Of a DNA stretch of 20,576 nt, positions 6,356-14,336 are shown piece by piece (within the stretch, counting starts at the first letter, position 1; every line of letters begins with the position of its first letter). The position numbers and the translations under genes are program-made. A model generated the notes under the pieces. It was not told where the DNA came from. It was given only the letters and a program-made list of their open reading frames with translations, and made no database searches. The stretch comes from Clostridiales bacterium (lineage in GTDB: Bacteria > Bacillota > Clostridia > Peptostreptococcales > Anaerovoracaceae), in contig WRFF01000007.1 in NCBI GenBank assembly GCA_009778945.1, forward strand, positions 1 to 20,576, read 5' to 3'.

Positions 6356-6766
6356 ATGGAAATAAATGAGAATCGTAAAATCACACCGCAGGCGGAACGG
6401 GCGCGCAAAGAATTCGGGAAGCAGGGCGAGGAGGCGGCTGCGTCTTTCCTGGAAGAACGGGGCTATCGGATCGTTTGCCGCAATTTCACCTGCCGTGCCG
6501 GCGAGATTGACCTGATTGCGGAAAAGCCGGGGCTGCTTGTGTTTTGCGAGGTGAAATCCCGCGGAAGCCTGGCGTACGGAATGCCGCGGGAAGCGGTACA
6601 TGCGCACAAGATCCGCAAGATCCGGCGTGTCGCCGAATGGTATTTAGTGCAAAACGGACGTCTTTCACCATTGCCGGATCGGTTGGATATCCGCTTCGAC
6701 GTGATCGAAGTGCGGCGCACGAACGAGGGATTTGGCCTGCGGCATATTGAAGGGGCTTTTTCATGA
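6356..6766 (+). CDS. yraN: YraN/UPF0102 family endonuclease-like protein
   Basis: Small cytoplasmic protein of the UPF0102 family with a restriction-endonuclease-like fold; a DNA repair or recombination role is suspected for the family but poorly defined. From the start at 6356 it has 136 residues, near the family norm. The conserved FGKQGEEAAASFLEERGY opening is visible, then the nuclease-type acid and lysine residues Asp52 (GEID), Glu65 and Lys67 (CEVKSR). The start at 6341 is rejected because it lies within the promoter. Its stop overlaps the yifB start (ATGA at 6763-6766), so the two are translationally coupled. yraN next to yifB/comM and dprA is a common arrangement in Firmicutes. Confidence 0.9.
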   Translation: MEINENRKITPQAERARKEFGKQGEEAAASFLEERGYRIVCRNFTCRAGEIDLIAEKPGLLVFCEVKSRGSLAYGMPREAVHAHKIRKIRRVAEWYLVQNGRLSPLPDRLDIRFDVIEVRRTNEGFGLRHIEGAFS

Positions 6767-8319
6767 GCACGGGCGCTTTGTCACAAATTCGAAGCGTTTC
6801 GATCTGCGGGATCGATACGGAAATCGTGACAGTTGAGACGGACCTGACCGTCGGGCTGCCCAGTTTTTCAATCGTAGGCTTGCCCGGCAGCGCGGTGCGC
6901 GAATCCAAAGAGCGCGTGCACGCGGCGATTGTCAACAGCGGATATGAGTTCCCGCTGCGCCGCATCACCGTCAATCTTTCGCCGGCAGATCTGCGCAAAG
7001 AAGGCAGCCATCTGGATCTTCCGATTGCCGTAGGTATCCTTATGGCGTCGGTACGTTCAAAAGAAGGCGCGGCCTTTTGCCCCGATACAGCGTATATCGG
7101 CGAACTGTCGCTTGACGGCGCGCTGAAACGGTTGGAACTTGCCGCCGCTATGGCGCTGGGCCTTCAGGATGCGGGCATCGCGCGCATTTTTCTGCCCGCG
7201 GCAAACCTGGAAGACGTCGCGAATCTGCCGGGGCTGCTTTTCTTTCCGGCGGAAACGCTGCGGGATATCGTGTCGCATGTGACCGGAGAATTTCCGCTCG
7301 AAGCCGTACGCGGCCGGGATAAGGGAGCTGGCGTGGGAAGGCCGGATGTCCCGCCGACGGAGGATTTCCTCGAGGTAAAAGGGCAGGAAGCGGTCAAGCG
7401 CGCATTATTGATCGCGGTGGCGGGACGCCACGACATCCTGCTGACCGGCCCTCCGGGTGTCGGGAAATCGATGCTTGCGCGCCGCGTGCCGGGTATCCTG
7501 CCTCTGCTTTCGGACGCCGAAAGCCGGGAAGTCACGCGCATTCACGGCATTGCGCGAACGGCGGAAGGACACAGGGGGCTGATTCGCGAAAGGCCGTATC
7601 GCGCGCCGCATCATTCGGCGACGCAGACGGCGATGATCGGCGGCGGGTACCGGCTTGCGCCGGGCGAGGTGTCGCTCGCGCATCACGGCGTGCTCTTCCT
7701 GGACGAACTTCCCGAATTTAACCGGCATACGCTGGAAATGTTGCGCCAGCCGCTCGAGGACCGGTTTGTCGATCTCTCCCGCGCCTCTCTGAAAGGGCGC
7801 TATCCCTGTGATTTCCTCCTGATTTGCGCGATGAATCCCTGTCCCTGCGGCTATTTTGGGGATCCCGCACATTTCTGTACCTGTACGGAAACTGCGCGGC
7901 AGCGCTATCGCGCGAAGATATCCGGGCCATTTTTGGACAGGATCGATATCCATGTGCGGATGGGCGCCGTACGCGCGGAGGATTTGGCGCCTGCGGCCTC
8001 CTGCGCTTGCATGAGCAGCGGAGAGATGCGCCGTCTGACGGAAAAAGTCTGTGCGGCGCAGGCGGCGCGCGCCAAACCGGATTTCTGCTGGAACGGGCGG
8101 CTTGACGGCGCGCGCGGTTCGGAAGTTTGCCGTCCCGCGCCGGAGGCGCTGCGGCTTTTAGACGCCGCCTATACGCGGTATGCGCTTAGCGTGCGCGCGC
8201 GCATGAAGCTCCTTCGGGTGGCGCGCACCATTGCTGATATTGAAGGAAGCGAACAGATTTTTGAATCCCATATGGCGGAGGCGATCGCCTACCGCGTTCC
8301 TTTTGATTTGACGGACTGA
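6763..8319 (+). CDS. yifB: YifB/ComM-family Mg-chelatase-like AAA+ ATPase
   Basis: AAA+ ATPase of 518 residues, the usual size for YifB/ComM. ComM in naturally competent bacteria is a helicase-like protein that extends branch migration during uptake and integration of DNA. The N-terminal domain (about 1-190) is the ChlI-type fold with the conserved VGLPSFSIVGLPG stretch. Walker A GPPGVGKS is at 229-236, Walker B VLFLDE ends at Asp314-Glu315, and the family motif NPCPCGYFGD begins at Asn358. The Mg-chelatase C-terminal domain ends in a region rich in RARMKLLRVARTIADIEG. All motifs are intact. It is coupled to yraN upstream and ends 1 nt before dprA, so yraN-yifB-dprA is very likely one transcript. 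Confidence 0.95.
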   Translation: MSTGALSQIRSVSICGIDTEIVTVETDLTVGLPSFSIVGLPGSAVRESKERVHAAIVNSGYEFPLRRITVNLSPADLRKEGSHLDLPIAVGILMASVRSKEGAAFCPDTAYIGELSLDGALKRLELAAAMALGLQDAGIARIFLPAANLEDVANLPGLLFFPAETLRDIVSHVTGEFPLEAVRGRDKGAGVGRPDVPPTEDFLEVKGQEAVKRALLIAVAGRHDILLTGPPGVGKSMLARRVPGILPLLSDAESREVTRIHGIARTAEGHRGLIRERPYRAPHHSATQTAMIGGGYRLAPGEVSLAHHGVLFLDELPEFNRHTLEMLRQPLEDRFVDLSRASLKGRYPCDFLLICAMNPCPCGYFGDPAHFCTCTETARQRYRAKISGPFLDRIDIHVRMGAVRAEDLAPAASCACMSSGEMRRLTEKVCAAQAARAKPDFCWNGRLDGARGSEVCRPAPEALRLLDAAYTRYALSVRARMKLLRVARTIADIEGSEQIFESHMAEAIAYRVPFDLTD

Positions 8320-8320
8320 A

Positions 8321-9193
8321 ATGATGGCGCATTTTGATTCGTTTGAAACCGGCGATACCTGTTATCCTGCGTTGCTCACGCTGATTGCGGATCCGCCGCG
8401 CCGCCTTTGGTACCGCGGCGATCTCTCCGTGCTTTCCCGTCCGCGCGTCGCGATCGTCGGTTCGCGCAAATCCACGGATTACGGGCGCTGGGCGGCCCAT
8501 ACGATCGCCAAACGCCTGTCTTCCAGCGGCGTCTGCGTCGTGAGCGGTATGGCCGACGGAATCGACGCTGCGGCGCATCGCGGCGCGCTCGCGGGCGGAT
8601 CCCCGACAATTGCGGTCTTCGGCTGCGGCCTCGATATCTGCTTTCCGAAATCAAACCGGGAGCTGATGAAAGAAATCGCACGCCGCGGGCTTTTGCTTTC
8701 GGAATACGAGCCGGGGACGCGCCCGGCAAAATATACTTTTCCGCGCCGCAACCGTATTATCAGCGGCCTTTCTGTCGCAACGGTCGTGGCGGAAGCCGGC
8801 GTTTCAAGCGGATCTCTGATTACGGCGGAGTGCGCGCTCGAACAGGGGCGCGAAGTCTACGCGGTTCCCGGCGACATTAACCGCATAGGCAGCATCGGCT
8901 GCAACAAACTCATCGCGGACGGCGCGCGGCCGCTTGTCTTTATCGACGATATTTTGACGGATCTTGGCTTTCTCGCGCCGCCCGCCGGAAATTGGCCGGA
9001 AAGCCTTTCGGGCGAGGAGCAGCGTGCGCTCGCGGCCGTCCGGCAGCAGGGTGAGATCGCCTACGACCGTCTTGCGCGGGCGCTCGGCGTATCCGTCGGC
9101 GCCGCCGTATCCGTCGCAACCGTTCTCGAACTCAAAGGCGTTGTCCATATCGCCGCCGGAAAAGTTTTCTGCTCCGCTGTGCCACAAAGGTAG
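8321..9193 (+). CDS. dprA: DNA-processing protein DprA (Smf)
   Basis: DprA binds incoming single-stranded DNA and loads RecA during transformation; it is also kept in many bacteria not known to be competent. The Rossmann-like core is clear: AIVGSRKSTDYG (residues 44-55), SGMADGIDAAAH, FGCGLDICFP, FPRRNRIISGLS, and SGSLITAECALEQGREVYAVPG. A C-terminal winged-helix domain (about 228-290) carries ALGVSVGAAVSVATVLELKGVV. The protein has 290 residues because it lacks the N-terminal SAM/HhH extension found in longer forms. Two adjacent ATGs (8321 and 8324) are possible starts and neither has a good Shine-Dalgarno site, which suggests coupling to yifB ending one base before. No terminator is seen; the next gene has its own -10 box. 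Confidence 0.94.
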   Translation: MMAHFDSFETGDTCYPALLTLIADPPRRLWYRGDLSVLSRPRVAIVGSRKSTDYGRWAAHTIAKRLSSSGVCVVSGMADGIDAAAHRGALAGGSPTIAVFGCGLDICFPKSNRELMKEIARRGLLLSEYEPGTRPAKYTFPRRNRIISGLSVATVVAEAGVSSGSLITAECALEQGREVYAVPGDINRIGSIGCNKLIADGARPLVFIDDILTDLGFLAPPAGNWPESLSGEEQRALAAVRQQGEIAYDRLARALGVSVGAAVSVATVLELKGVVHIAAGKVFCSAVPQR

Positions 9194-9199
9194 TATAAT
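9194..9199 (+). promoter_or_regulatory. -10 box upstream of the MFS gene
   Basis: TATAAT lies directly after the dprA stop codon and 29 nt before the MFS ATG, giving a predicted leader of about 23 nt. I see no good -35 element at 16-18 nt, and only a weak AAAG where a Shine-Dalgarno site would be. Confidence 0.4.
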
Positions 9200-9228
9200 A
9201 ACAAACGTGTTCATTTTAAAGCAAAGAT

Positions 9229-10446
9229 ATGTCATCGAAGAAAAACAGCAAACATACTCTTGACGCGCTTTTAAACACGAATCTCAAGGTACTGTGGTTC
9301 GGCTGTTTTATGACCGGCACGGGTCTGAGCCTGATCATGCCTATCCTGCCGCTGTATATCGACACACTTGGGAAGTTCACACAACCGCAGTTGACTTTTT
9401 GGAGCGGCGCTGTCGCGGCGGTTTCTTTTCTGATGACCGCGCTCATTTCCCCGTTCTGGGGGCGGCTTGCCGACCGGTACGGGCGCCGGCCGATGCTGCT
9501 GCGCGCGGCGCTCGGAATGTCCGTCATTATGATTCTGACGGCATTTGTCGGCAATGTTGTCGAGCTTTTCATCATGCGCGCCTTATTCGGCCTCTTTTCC
9601 GGCTTTGTCAGCAACGCCACAGCGCTGCTCGCCGCGCAGACGCCGAAGGAGGAATCCGGCCACGTATTGGGCACGTTGAACACAGCGATGATCAGCGGTG
9701 TGTTGGTCGGCCCCATATTCGGCGGCTTGATTGCGCAATTGTTCGGGTACAGCCATATTTTCATCGTAACGGGCAGCCTTCTGTTCGTCGCGTTTTTGGT
9801 TACCTTGTTCATGGTAAAAGAAAATTTCAAACCGCCTGAAAGGAAGGAGGTCCAATCGGCGAAAGAGGTATTCCGAAAGCTCAAAAATCCCCAATTGATC
9901 TTCTCCCTGTTTGCGGCCACGCTGATTTTACAGATGACAAACATGTCCGTCAATCCGATCCTGAGTCTCTATGTCAGGGAAGTTGTCGGAAATTCCAATA
10001 ACATTCAAATACTGGCCGGCATCGTGGCGGCGGCGCCGGGCGCCGTGTCGATATTTGCTGCGCCGAGATTCGGCGATCTCGGCGATCGTATAGGGCAGCA
10101 CAAGGTTTTGATTTTCGGGTTTTCGCTGGCCGCCGTAGTTTTCATCCCAATGGGTTTTGTCACGAATGTCTGGCAATTGGTCGGTTTGAGGCTTATACTC
10201 GGGGTTTCCGATGCGGCGCTGCTCCCGGGGATTCAGGCGCTGCTGGCGCGAAATACGCCCAAGGAAGCGACAAGCCGGATCTTCAGTTATCAGCAGTCCT
10301 CGCAGGCCGGAGGTTCCGTGATCGGCCCGATGCTCGGCGGTGCGGTCGCCGGGATGCTGGACTACCGGTACGTTTTTTTCGTCACATCCGCCCTTGCCTG
10401 CGTCAACCTCGTCAATATGATTCGTGTTACGCGCAAAGCTATTTGA
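9229..10446 (+). CDS. MFS transporter, DHA1-type drug/solute exporter
   Basis: Major facilitator superfamily membrane protein of 405 residues, the size expected for 12 transmembrane helices. After a short charged N-terminus come hydrophobic segments. The loop 2-3 signature is GRLADRYGRRPML, the classic motif A of proton-driven MFS proteins. A second-half copy, RFGDLGDRIGQHKVL, lies in the matching loop after helix 8. The FIMRALFGLFSGFVSNATALLA and VGPIFGGLIAQLFG segments resemble motif B and motif C (antiporter) of the DHA1 drug exporters. The substrate cannot be read from the sequence. It stands between dprA and a convergent MBL-fold gene and shows no regulator beside it. The 92-bp gap to the next gene (10447-10538) has no clear terminator. 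Confidence 0.9.
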   Translation: MSSKKNSKHTLDALLNTNLKVLWFGCFMTGTGLSLIMPILPLYIDTLGKFTQPQLTFWSGAVAAVSFLMTALISPFWGRLADRYGRRPMLLRAALGMSVIMILTAFVGNVVELFIMRALFGLFSGFVSNATALLAAQTPKEESGHVLGTLNTAMISGVLVGPIFGGLIAQLFGYSHIFIVTGSLLFVAFLVTLFMVKENFKPPERKEVQSAKEVFRKLKNPQLIFSLFAATLILQMTNMSVNPILSLYVREVVGNSNNIQILAGIVAAAPGAVSIFAAPRFGDLGDRIGQHKVLIFGFSLAAVVFIPMGFVTNVWQLVGLRLILGVSDAALLPGIQALLARNTPKEATSRIFSYQQSSQAGGSVIGPMLGGAVAGMLDYRYVFFVTSALACVNLVNMIRVTRKAI

Positions 10447-10538
10447 AACAATAGACAATAAAGGCCAAAAAGTCAGTTATATAAGAAAGCCATACAACCG
10501 AAAATGCAGTCAGCAGAGTTGCGGTTCGATACCGGAAG

Positions 10539-11432
10539 TCAGGGCCCTTCCTTTAAGATATACGGGATCATTGCCTTGTAATTGATCATGAAAGCCTGAA
10601 CCGGCTGGCAATCCGTCAAAATGCCGGGCCTGCTGTCGTAATAACGCGTTTTGAACGCATCCAGGATGTCGTCTTCGGTTTTTCCCTCAGCCGTAAGCCG
10701 GAAAAGGAGGCCCTTTGCAAATAATATTTCTTCCGCTTCCCTGCGCAAAAACTCCGAAACGTCATCGCCGGCCAATACGCCGGCATGCGGCACGATCAAC
10801 GTTTGCGGCGAAACCTTTCCGATTCGCCTCAGGGCTTTCAGCGCGGCCTTCCAGCTCACGATAAAAGCCGGTTCGACATACATACCCGTGTCCGTATTTC
10901 TTAAGAAAATACCTGTCGATTCCGACAAAACCATCAATTTTTCCCGAGGGAACCAGAAGCTGAGGGAATCGTTTGTATGTCCCGGCGTCTCCCACACTTC
11001 AATATGAAAATCCTCTGTAATTATTTGATCGCCGTCCTGCGAAATCCGGTCGACCTCATATCCGCCGACGTCCTCGTCGGAAGCCGCGTAAGCCGCCCCT
11101 TGCATCGCGGCGGCCGTCCTGTTCAGCGTCCGCATCGCGTGGAGCGCGTTTGTTCGCCGAAATATCTGCTGCGCATGCGCGGCCGCGGTTACAATTGCGT
11201 CCGGAAACACGGTTTTGATCTTTGCGAAACCTCCCGCATGGTCATAGTGGCTGTGCGTGATCAGGACGTCGGTGAGAGGACGCCCGTTCAGCCGCTCATT
11301 GATTTCTTTCGCGAGGAATTCCCCGTAAAACGGGAAACCGGAGTCCGCAAGGACAGCTGATCTCTCCCCGAGAACCAGCCAGGCCTCTCCGCCCGAAGCC
11401 CCTACTTTTTCTACAGTAAATTGTCCAGCCAT
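10539..11432 (-). CDS. MBL-fold metallo-hydrolase
   Basis: Metallo-beta-lactamase-fold enzyme of 297 residues, probably a binuclear metal hydrolase in the cytoplasm (no signal peptide). The metal motif THSHYDHAGG gives His60, His62, Asp64 and His65. Further ligands are His152 in ETPGHTND and a terminal His216 in IVPHAG. The position that usually holds the bridging Asp (TGD-type motif) appears here as Glu171 in LSESTG, an uncommon swap. The C-terminal ~75 residues are helical, as in many glyoxalase II-like or quorum-quenching-like members. The substrate is unknown. It is convergent with the MFS gene and divergent from the small gene at 11565. The start ATG has no Shine-Dalgarno site, and a -10-like box sits 9 nt before it. 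Confidence 0.88.
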   Translation of the reverse strand: MAGQFTVEKVGASGGEAWLVLGERSAVLADSGFPFYGEFLAKEINERLNGRPLTDVLITHSHYDHAGGFAKIKTVFPDAIVTAAAHAQQIFRRTNALHAMRTLNRTAAAMQGAAYAASDEDVGGYEVDRISQDGDQIITEDFHIEVWETPGHTNDSLSFWFPREKLMVLSESTGIFLRNTDTGMYVEPAFIVSWKAALKALRRIGKVSPQTLIVPHAGVLAGDDVSEFLRREAEEILFAKGLLFRLTAEGKTEDDILDAFKTRYYDSRPGILTDCQPVQAFMINYKAMIPYILKEGP

Positions 11433-11441
11433 AGTTTTTAC

Positions 11442-11452
11442 ACTATATCATA
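11442..11452 (-). promoter_or_regulatory. -10 region of the MBL-fold gene, very short leader
   Basis: Minus-strand overlapping -10 candidates TATGAT (11452-11447) and TATAGT (11447-11442) lie 14 and 9 nt before the ATG at 11432. The leader would be a few nucleotides or absent. No good -35 element is visible. Confidence 0.35.
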
Positions 11453-11470
11453 TAAATAATCCTGCTTTCT

Positions 11471-11500
11471 TTAACCATCCGTAACATTTGGTATTATAAT
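11471..11500 (+). promoter_or_regulatory. Promoter of the small unknown gene
   Basis: TTAACC (11471-11476), 18-nt spacer and a perfect TATAAT (11495-11500). It is divergent from the MBL-fold gene and gives a leader of about 55-60 nt before the ATG at 11565. Confidence 0.5.
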
Positions 11501-11564
11501 CATAATGTAGGGAGCAGCAGGAACTGATAACTAAGGAAGTAGGAGAAACGAGGATGTGGGTTTT

Positions 11565-11963
11565 ATGAACAGCGTTGAATTTCTGCAATACACAGATGAC
11601 AGAATGTTATACAGAAAATTTATTTTGATAGCGCCATCAAAAGAGATGCTTACGAAAAAAGGCGCTGTCCGGCGTAAATGGCTCAATGCCTTTTTCGGCA
11701 AGGAAGAGAAGGGTTTCACCCTTCCGAAGGCCGGCGGGTGTCTGGAAGAGGGAATTATCATATTCGTGCCGGATATAGGCGCTTTTTATTTGATGTCATA
11801 CAATAAGGATATTAGCGGTTGGAGAACGTATATCGAAAAAGTGGCGGCCTATCGAAATACCCTTTATGCGGAAGTTAAAGGGGGAAATTTACTCCTGTCA
11901 AACGGAAAACAAATTTTGATCAGAGATTGTCAAATTAGTGATTACAATCCCATTCCATCTTGA
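11565..11963 (+). CDS. Unrecognised 132-residue protein
   Basis: I do not recognise the family. From the ATG at 11565 the protein has 132 residues, mixed alpha/beta in character. It has a basic stretch near residues 28-45 (TKKGAVRRKWLNAFFGKEEK), a hydrophobic strand pair (EEGIIIFVPDIGAFYLM) and a final strand-rich part with NGKQILIRDCQ. No signal peptide, transmembrane helix or metal motif is seen. A GTG at 11556 is in frame; GAGG at 11550-11553 is 11 nt from the ATG and too close to the GTG, so the ATG is preferred with modest confidence. It has its own promoter and no Pfam-like motif that I can name. It could be a lineage-specific protein. Confidence 0.65.
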   Translation: MNSVEFLQYTDDRMLYRKFILIAPSKEMLTKKGAVRRKWLNAFFGKEEKGFTLPKAGGCLEEGIIIFVPDIGAFYLMSYNKDISGWRTYIEKVAAYRNTLYAEVKGGNLLLSNGKQILIRDCQISDYNPIPS

Positions 11964-12018
11964 AAAATATACAGCTCTTCCAATAGCATTTCATTTTGCG
12001 GTTCAAGCCCGGGGTATC

Positions 12019-12047
12019 TTGACAGCCTGCGGGTTTCGTGTTTGAAT
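12019..12047 (+). promoter_or_regulatory. Possible topA promoter
   Basis: A perfect TTGACA (12019-12024), 17-nt spacer and a weak TTGAAT (12042-12047, four of six matches). It would give a leader of about 65-70 nt to the ATG at 12122. The rest of the gap 11964-12121 shows nothing else. Confidence 0.35.
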
Positions 12048-12121
12048 ATTCCATTAGAAAACGTTAGAGAAGCGAATGTCCGATCGGCGTTTCCTTAATT
12101 TAATCGATGGAGACAGGATAC

Positions 12122-14245
12122 ATGGCGGAAGCAAAGGCTGCGAAAGCGGCAAAAATAACGAATAAAACCAAGAAAGCGGGACCGGAAAAAACGCTGGTGA
12201 TCGTGGAATCGCCATCCAAAGCAAAGACAATCGGGAAGTTTTTGGGCTCGGGATACAAGGTGACGGCCTCGGTCGGCCATGTGCGCGATCTGCCGAAGAG
12301 CAAATTCGGCGTCGATATCGAGAACGGGTTTATCCCGCAATACATCAATATTCGCGGCAAGGGCGACGTGATCCGCGAGCTGAAAAAAGAAGCGAAAAAC
12401 GCGAAACGCGTGCTGCTCGCCACCGACCCGGACCGCGAAGGCGAGGCGATCTCCTGGCATATCGCCCATATCCTCGGCTTTTCCGAAAAGGAAACGGACC
12501 GCATCGAATTTAACGAGATCACCAAAGGAGCGATTCAGAACGCGGTGAAGACGCCGCGCCCGATCGATATGAGCCTTGTGGACGCGCAGCAGGCGCGGCG
12601 CGTGCTCGACCGGATCGTGGGTTATAAGATCAGCCCCCTGCTGTGGCGAAAGATCCGCACAGGGCTCTCCGCGGGCCGCGTGCAGAGCGCGGCGCTGAAG
12701 ATCCTGGTCGACCGTGAACGCGAGATACGCGTCTTTGTGCCCGAAGAATATTGGAAGATCACCGTTCAGCTCGCAAAGCGGAGCGGGGAGAAGACGCCGT
12801 TTGAGGCGCGGCTGTTCCTCGTAAACGGTGAGAAGACACAGGTTCCGGACAAAAAAACCGCGGACGGAATCCTTGCGGCGCTCGCATCGGGGACATACGC
12901 CGTCTCCGATGTCGAGATGAAGGAACGCCGGCGCCGGCCCTACGCGCCGTATACGACAAGCACGCTGCAGCAGGACGCCTCAAATAAACTGGGCTTTCAG
13001 ACGCGGCGCGTGATGAGCGTCGCGCAGCAGCTTTACGAAGGCGTGAGCGTGCGCGGGCATGGGACGATCGGGCTTGTAACCTATATCCGCACGGACTCGG
13101 TCCGCATTTCGGCTGAGGCCGATCAGGCGGCAAAAGCGTATATCGAAGAACATTATTCCAAATCCTATGTTGGGAATAATGTCTTTTCCAATAAGAAAAA
13201 AGATATTCAGGATGCGCATGAAGCGATTCGCCCTTCTTATGTGGAGCTGCATCCGGACGAAGTCAAGGATTCGCTGACGCCGGATCAGTACAAACTCTAC
13301 CGGCTGATCTGGTCGCGCTTCGTCGCGAGCCGCATGGCGGAGGCGGTCTTTGACGGCGTGAGCGCCGACGTGCAAAACGGCGATTTCACTTTTCGCGCGA
13401 CCGGCTCCAAGCTCCGCTTCGACGGATTTCTGAAGGTCTACCAGGCGGCGTCCGAGGAGGACGAGGGCAAATTGCTGCCGGATCTGGCCGCAGGTGAGCC
13501 CCTGGACGAAAAGGGCGTAAATGCAGAGCAGAATTTCACGCAGCCTCCGGCCCGATTCACAGAGGCCTCGCTCGTAAAAGAACTGGAGGAAAAGAATATC
13601 GGGCGCCCGTCCACGTTTGTGACTATCATTGCGACACTTACAGGAAGGCATTATGTGACGCGCGAAAAGAAGTCGCTTGTGCCGACGGAGCTCGGTTTTG
13701 CGGTGACGGAGCTGATGGAAAATTATTTCAAAGAAATCGTGGACGCGGGCTTCACGGGGGACATGGAAGACAAGCTCGACGATATCGAGGCGAACGGCAC
13801 GCCTTGGCATAGCGTGGTCGCGGATTTCTATGACGTTCTGAAGGACGAGCTGAAGACGGCGGACGATGAGATTGATAAGATCCGGCTCGAAGACGAAGTG
13901 ACGGACGAGATCTGCGAGTTGTGCGGAAAGCCGATGGTCATCAAACAGGGGCGCTTTGGGCGTTTCCTCGCGTGCAGCGGTTATCCGGACTGCAAATTCA
14001 CGAAGCCGATCGTCGTCAAAGTGGAGGACGTCGCCTGCCCGCTCTGCGGAAAGGATATCCTCGTACGCAAAAGCAAGAAGGGCAAGACGTTCTATGGCTG
14101 TTCGGGCTATCCGGACTGCAAGCAGGTCTTCTGGTACAAGCCGGTGAACAAGAAATGCCCGAAATGCGGGGCGCTGCTTGTGGAACGTTCGGGGAAAAAT
14201 TTCAAGTTCGCCTGCTCCAATCAGGACTGCGATTATCGGGAGTAA
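12122..14245 (+). CDS. topA: DNA topoisomerase I (type IA)
   Basis: Relaxes negatively supercoiled DNA by cutting one strand through a 5'-phosphotyrosine link. From the start at 12122 it has 707 residues. The TOPRIM domain shows Glu29 (VIVESPSKAKT) and the DxDxE triad Asp102, Asp104, Glu106. The catalytic Tyr321 is in TYIRTDS, matching E. coli Tyr319. Three C4 zinc-ribbon modules follow from Cys598 to the end (CELCGK, CPLCGK, CPKCGA, each with a closing Cys pair), as in many Firmicutes. A Lys/Ala-rich tail of about 20 residues precedes the TOPRIM domain. An in-frame ATG at 12107 exists, but GGAGA at 12109-12113 sits 8 nt before the ATG at 12122. An intrinsic terminator follows 5 nt after the stop. 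Confidence 0.97.
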   Translation: MAEAKAAKAAKITNKTKKAGPEKTLVIVESPSKAKTIGKFLGSGYKVTASVGHVRDLPKSKFGVDIENGFIPQYINIRGKGDVIRELKKEAKNAKRVLLATDPDREGEAISWHIAHILGFSEKETDRIEFNEITKGAIQNAVKTPRPIDMSLVDAQQARRVLDRIVGYKISPLLWRKIRTGLSAGRVQSAALKILVDREREIRVFVPEEYWKITVQLAKRSGEKTPFEARLFLVNGEKTQVPDKKTADGILAALASGTYAVSDVEMKERRRRPYAPYTTSTLQQDASNKLGFQTRRVMSVAQQLYEGVSVRGHGTIGLVTYIRTDSVRISAEADQAAKAYIEEHYSKSYVGNNVFSNKKKDIQDAHEAIRPSYVELHPDEVKDSLTPDQYKLYRLIWSRFVASRMAEAVFDGVSADVQNGDFTFRATGSKLRFDGFLKVYQAASEEDEGKLLPDLAAGEPLDEKGVNAEQNFTQPPARFTEASLVKELEEKNIGRPSTFVTIIATLTGRHYVTREKKSLVPTELGFAVTELMENYFKEIVDAGFTGDMEDKLDDIEANGTPWHSVVADFYDVLKDELKTADDEIDKIRLEDEVTDEICELCGKPMVIKQGRFGRFLACSGYPDCKFTKPIVVKVEDVACPLCGKDILVRKSKKGKTFYGCSGYPDCKQVFWYKPVNKKCPKCGALLVERSGKNFKFACSNQDCDYRE

Positions 14246-14250
14246 GCTTG

Positions 14251-14280
14251 AAAAGGGGCGTCGGCAGGCGCCCCTTTTTT
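14251..14280 (+). terminator. Intrinsic terminator of topA
   Basis: GGGGCG (14255-14260), an 8-nt loop, CGCCCC (14269-14274) and a run of six T. A preceding AAAA can extend the stem through the T run. It separates topA from the copper ATPase gene. Confidence 0.9.
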
Positions 14281-14321
14281 ATAACCGCCGCACGGGATGC
14301 TGAAAAATTGCAGCGCGTCTG

Positions 14322-14330
14322 TGCTACAAT
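14322..14330 (+). promoter_or_regulatory. Extended -10 promoter of copA, predicted leaderless
   Basis: TGCTACAAT (14322-14330) fits an extended -10 (TGn plus TACAAT), followed by six T and the ATG at 14337. A weak CTGAAA lies 19 nt upstream as a possible -35. There is no Shine-Dalgarno site, so the transcript should begin at or beside the start codon. No CopY/CsoR operator (TACAnnTGTA type) is visible. Confidence 0.55.
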
Positions 14331-14336
14331 TTTTTT

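Noticed and set aside
10520..10545. tRNA-like T-arm (GCGGTTCGATACC)
   Set aside because: The flanking bases do not form a T-stem, and no acceptor, D-arm or anticodon arm fits upstream.
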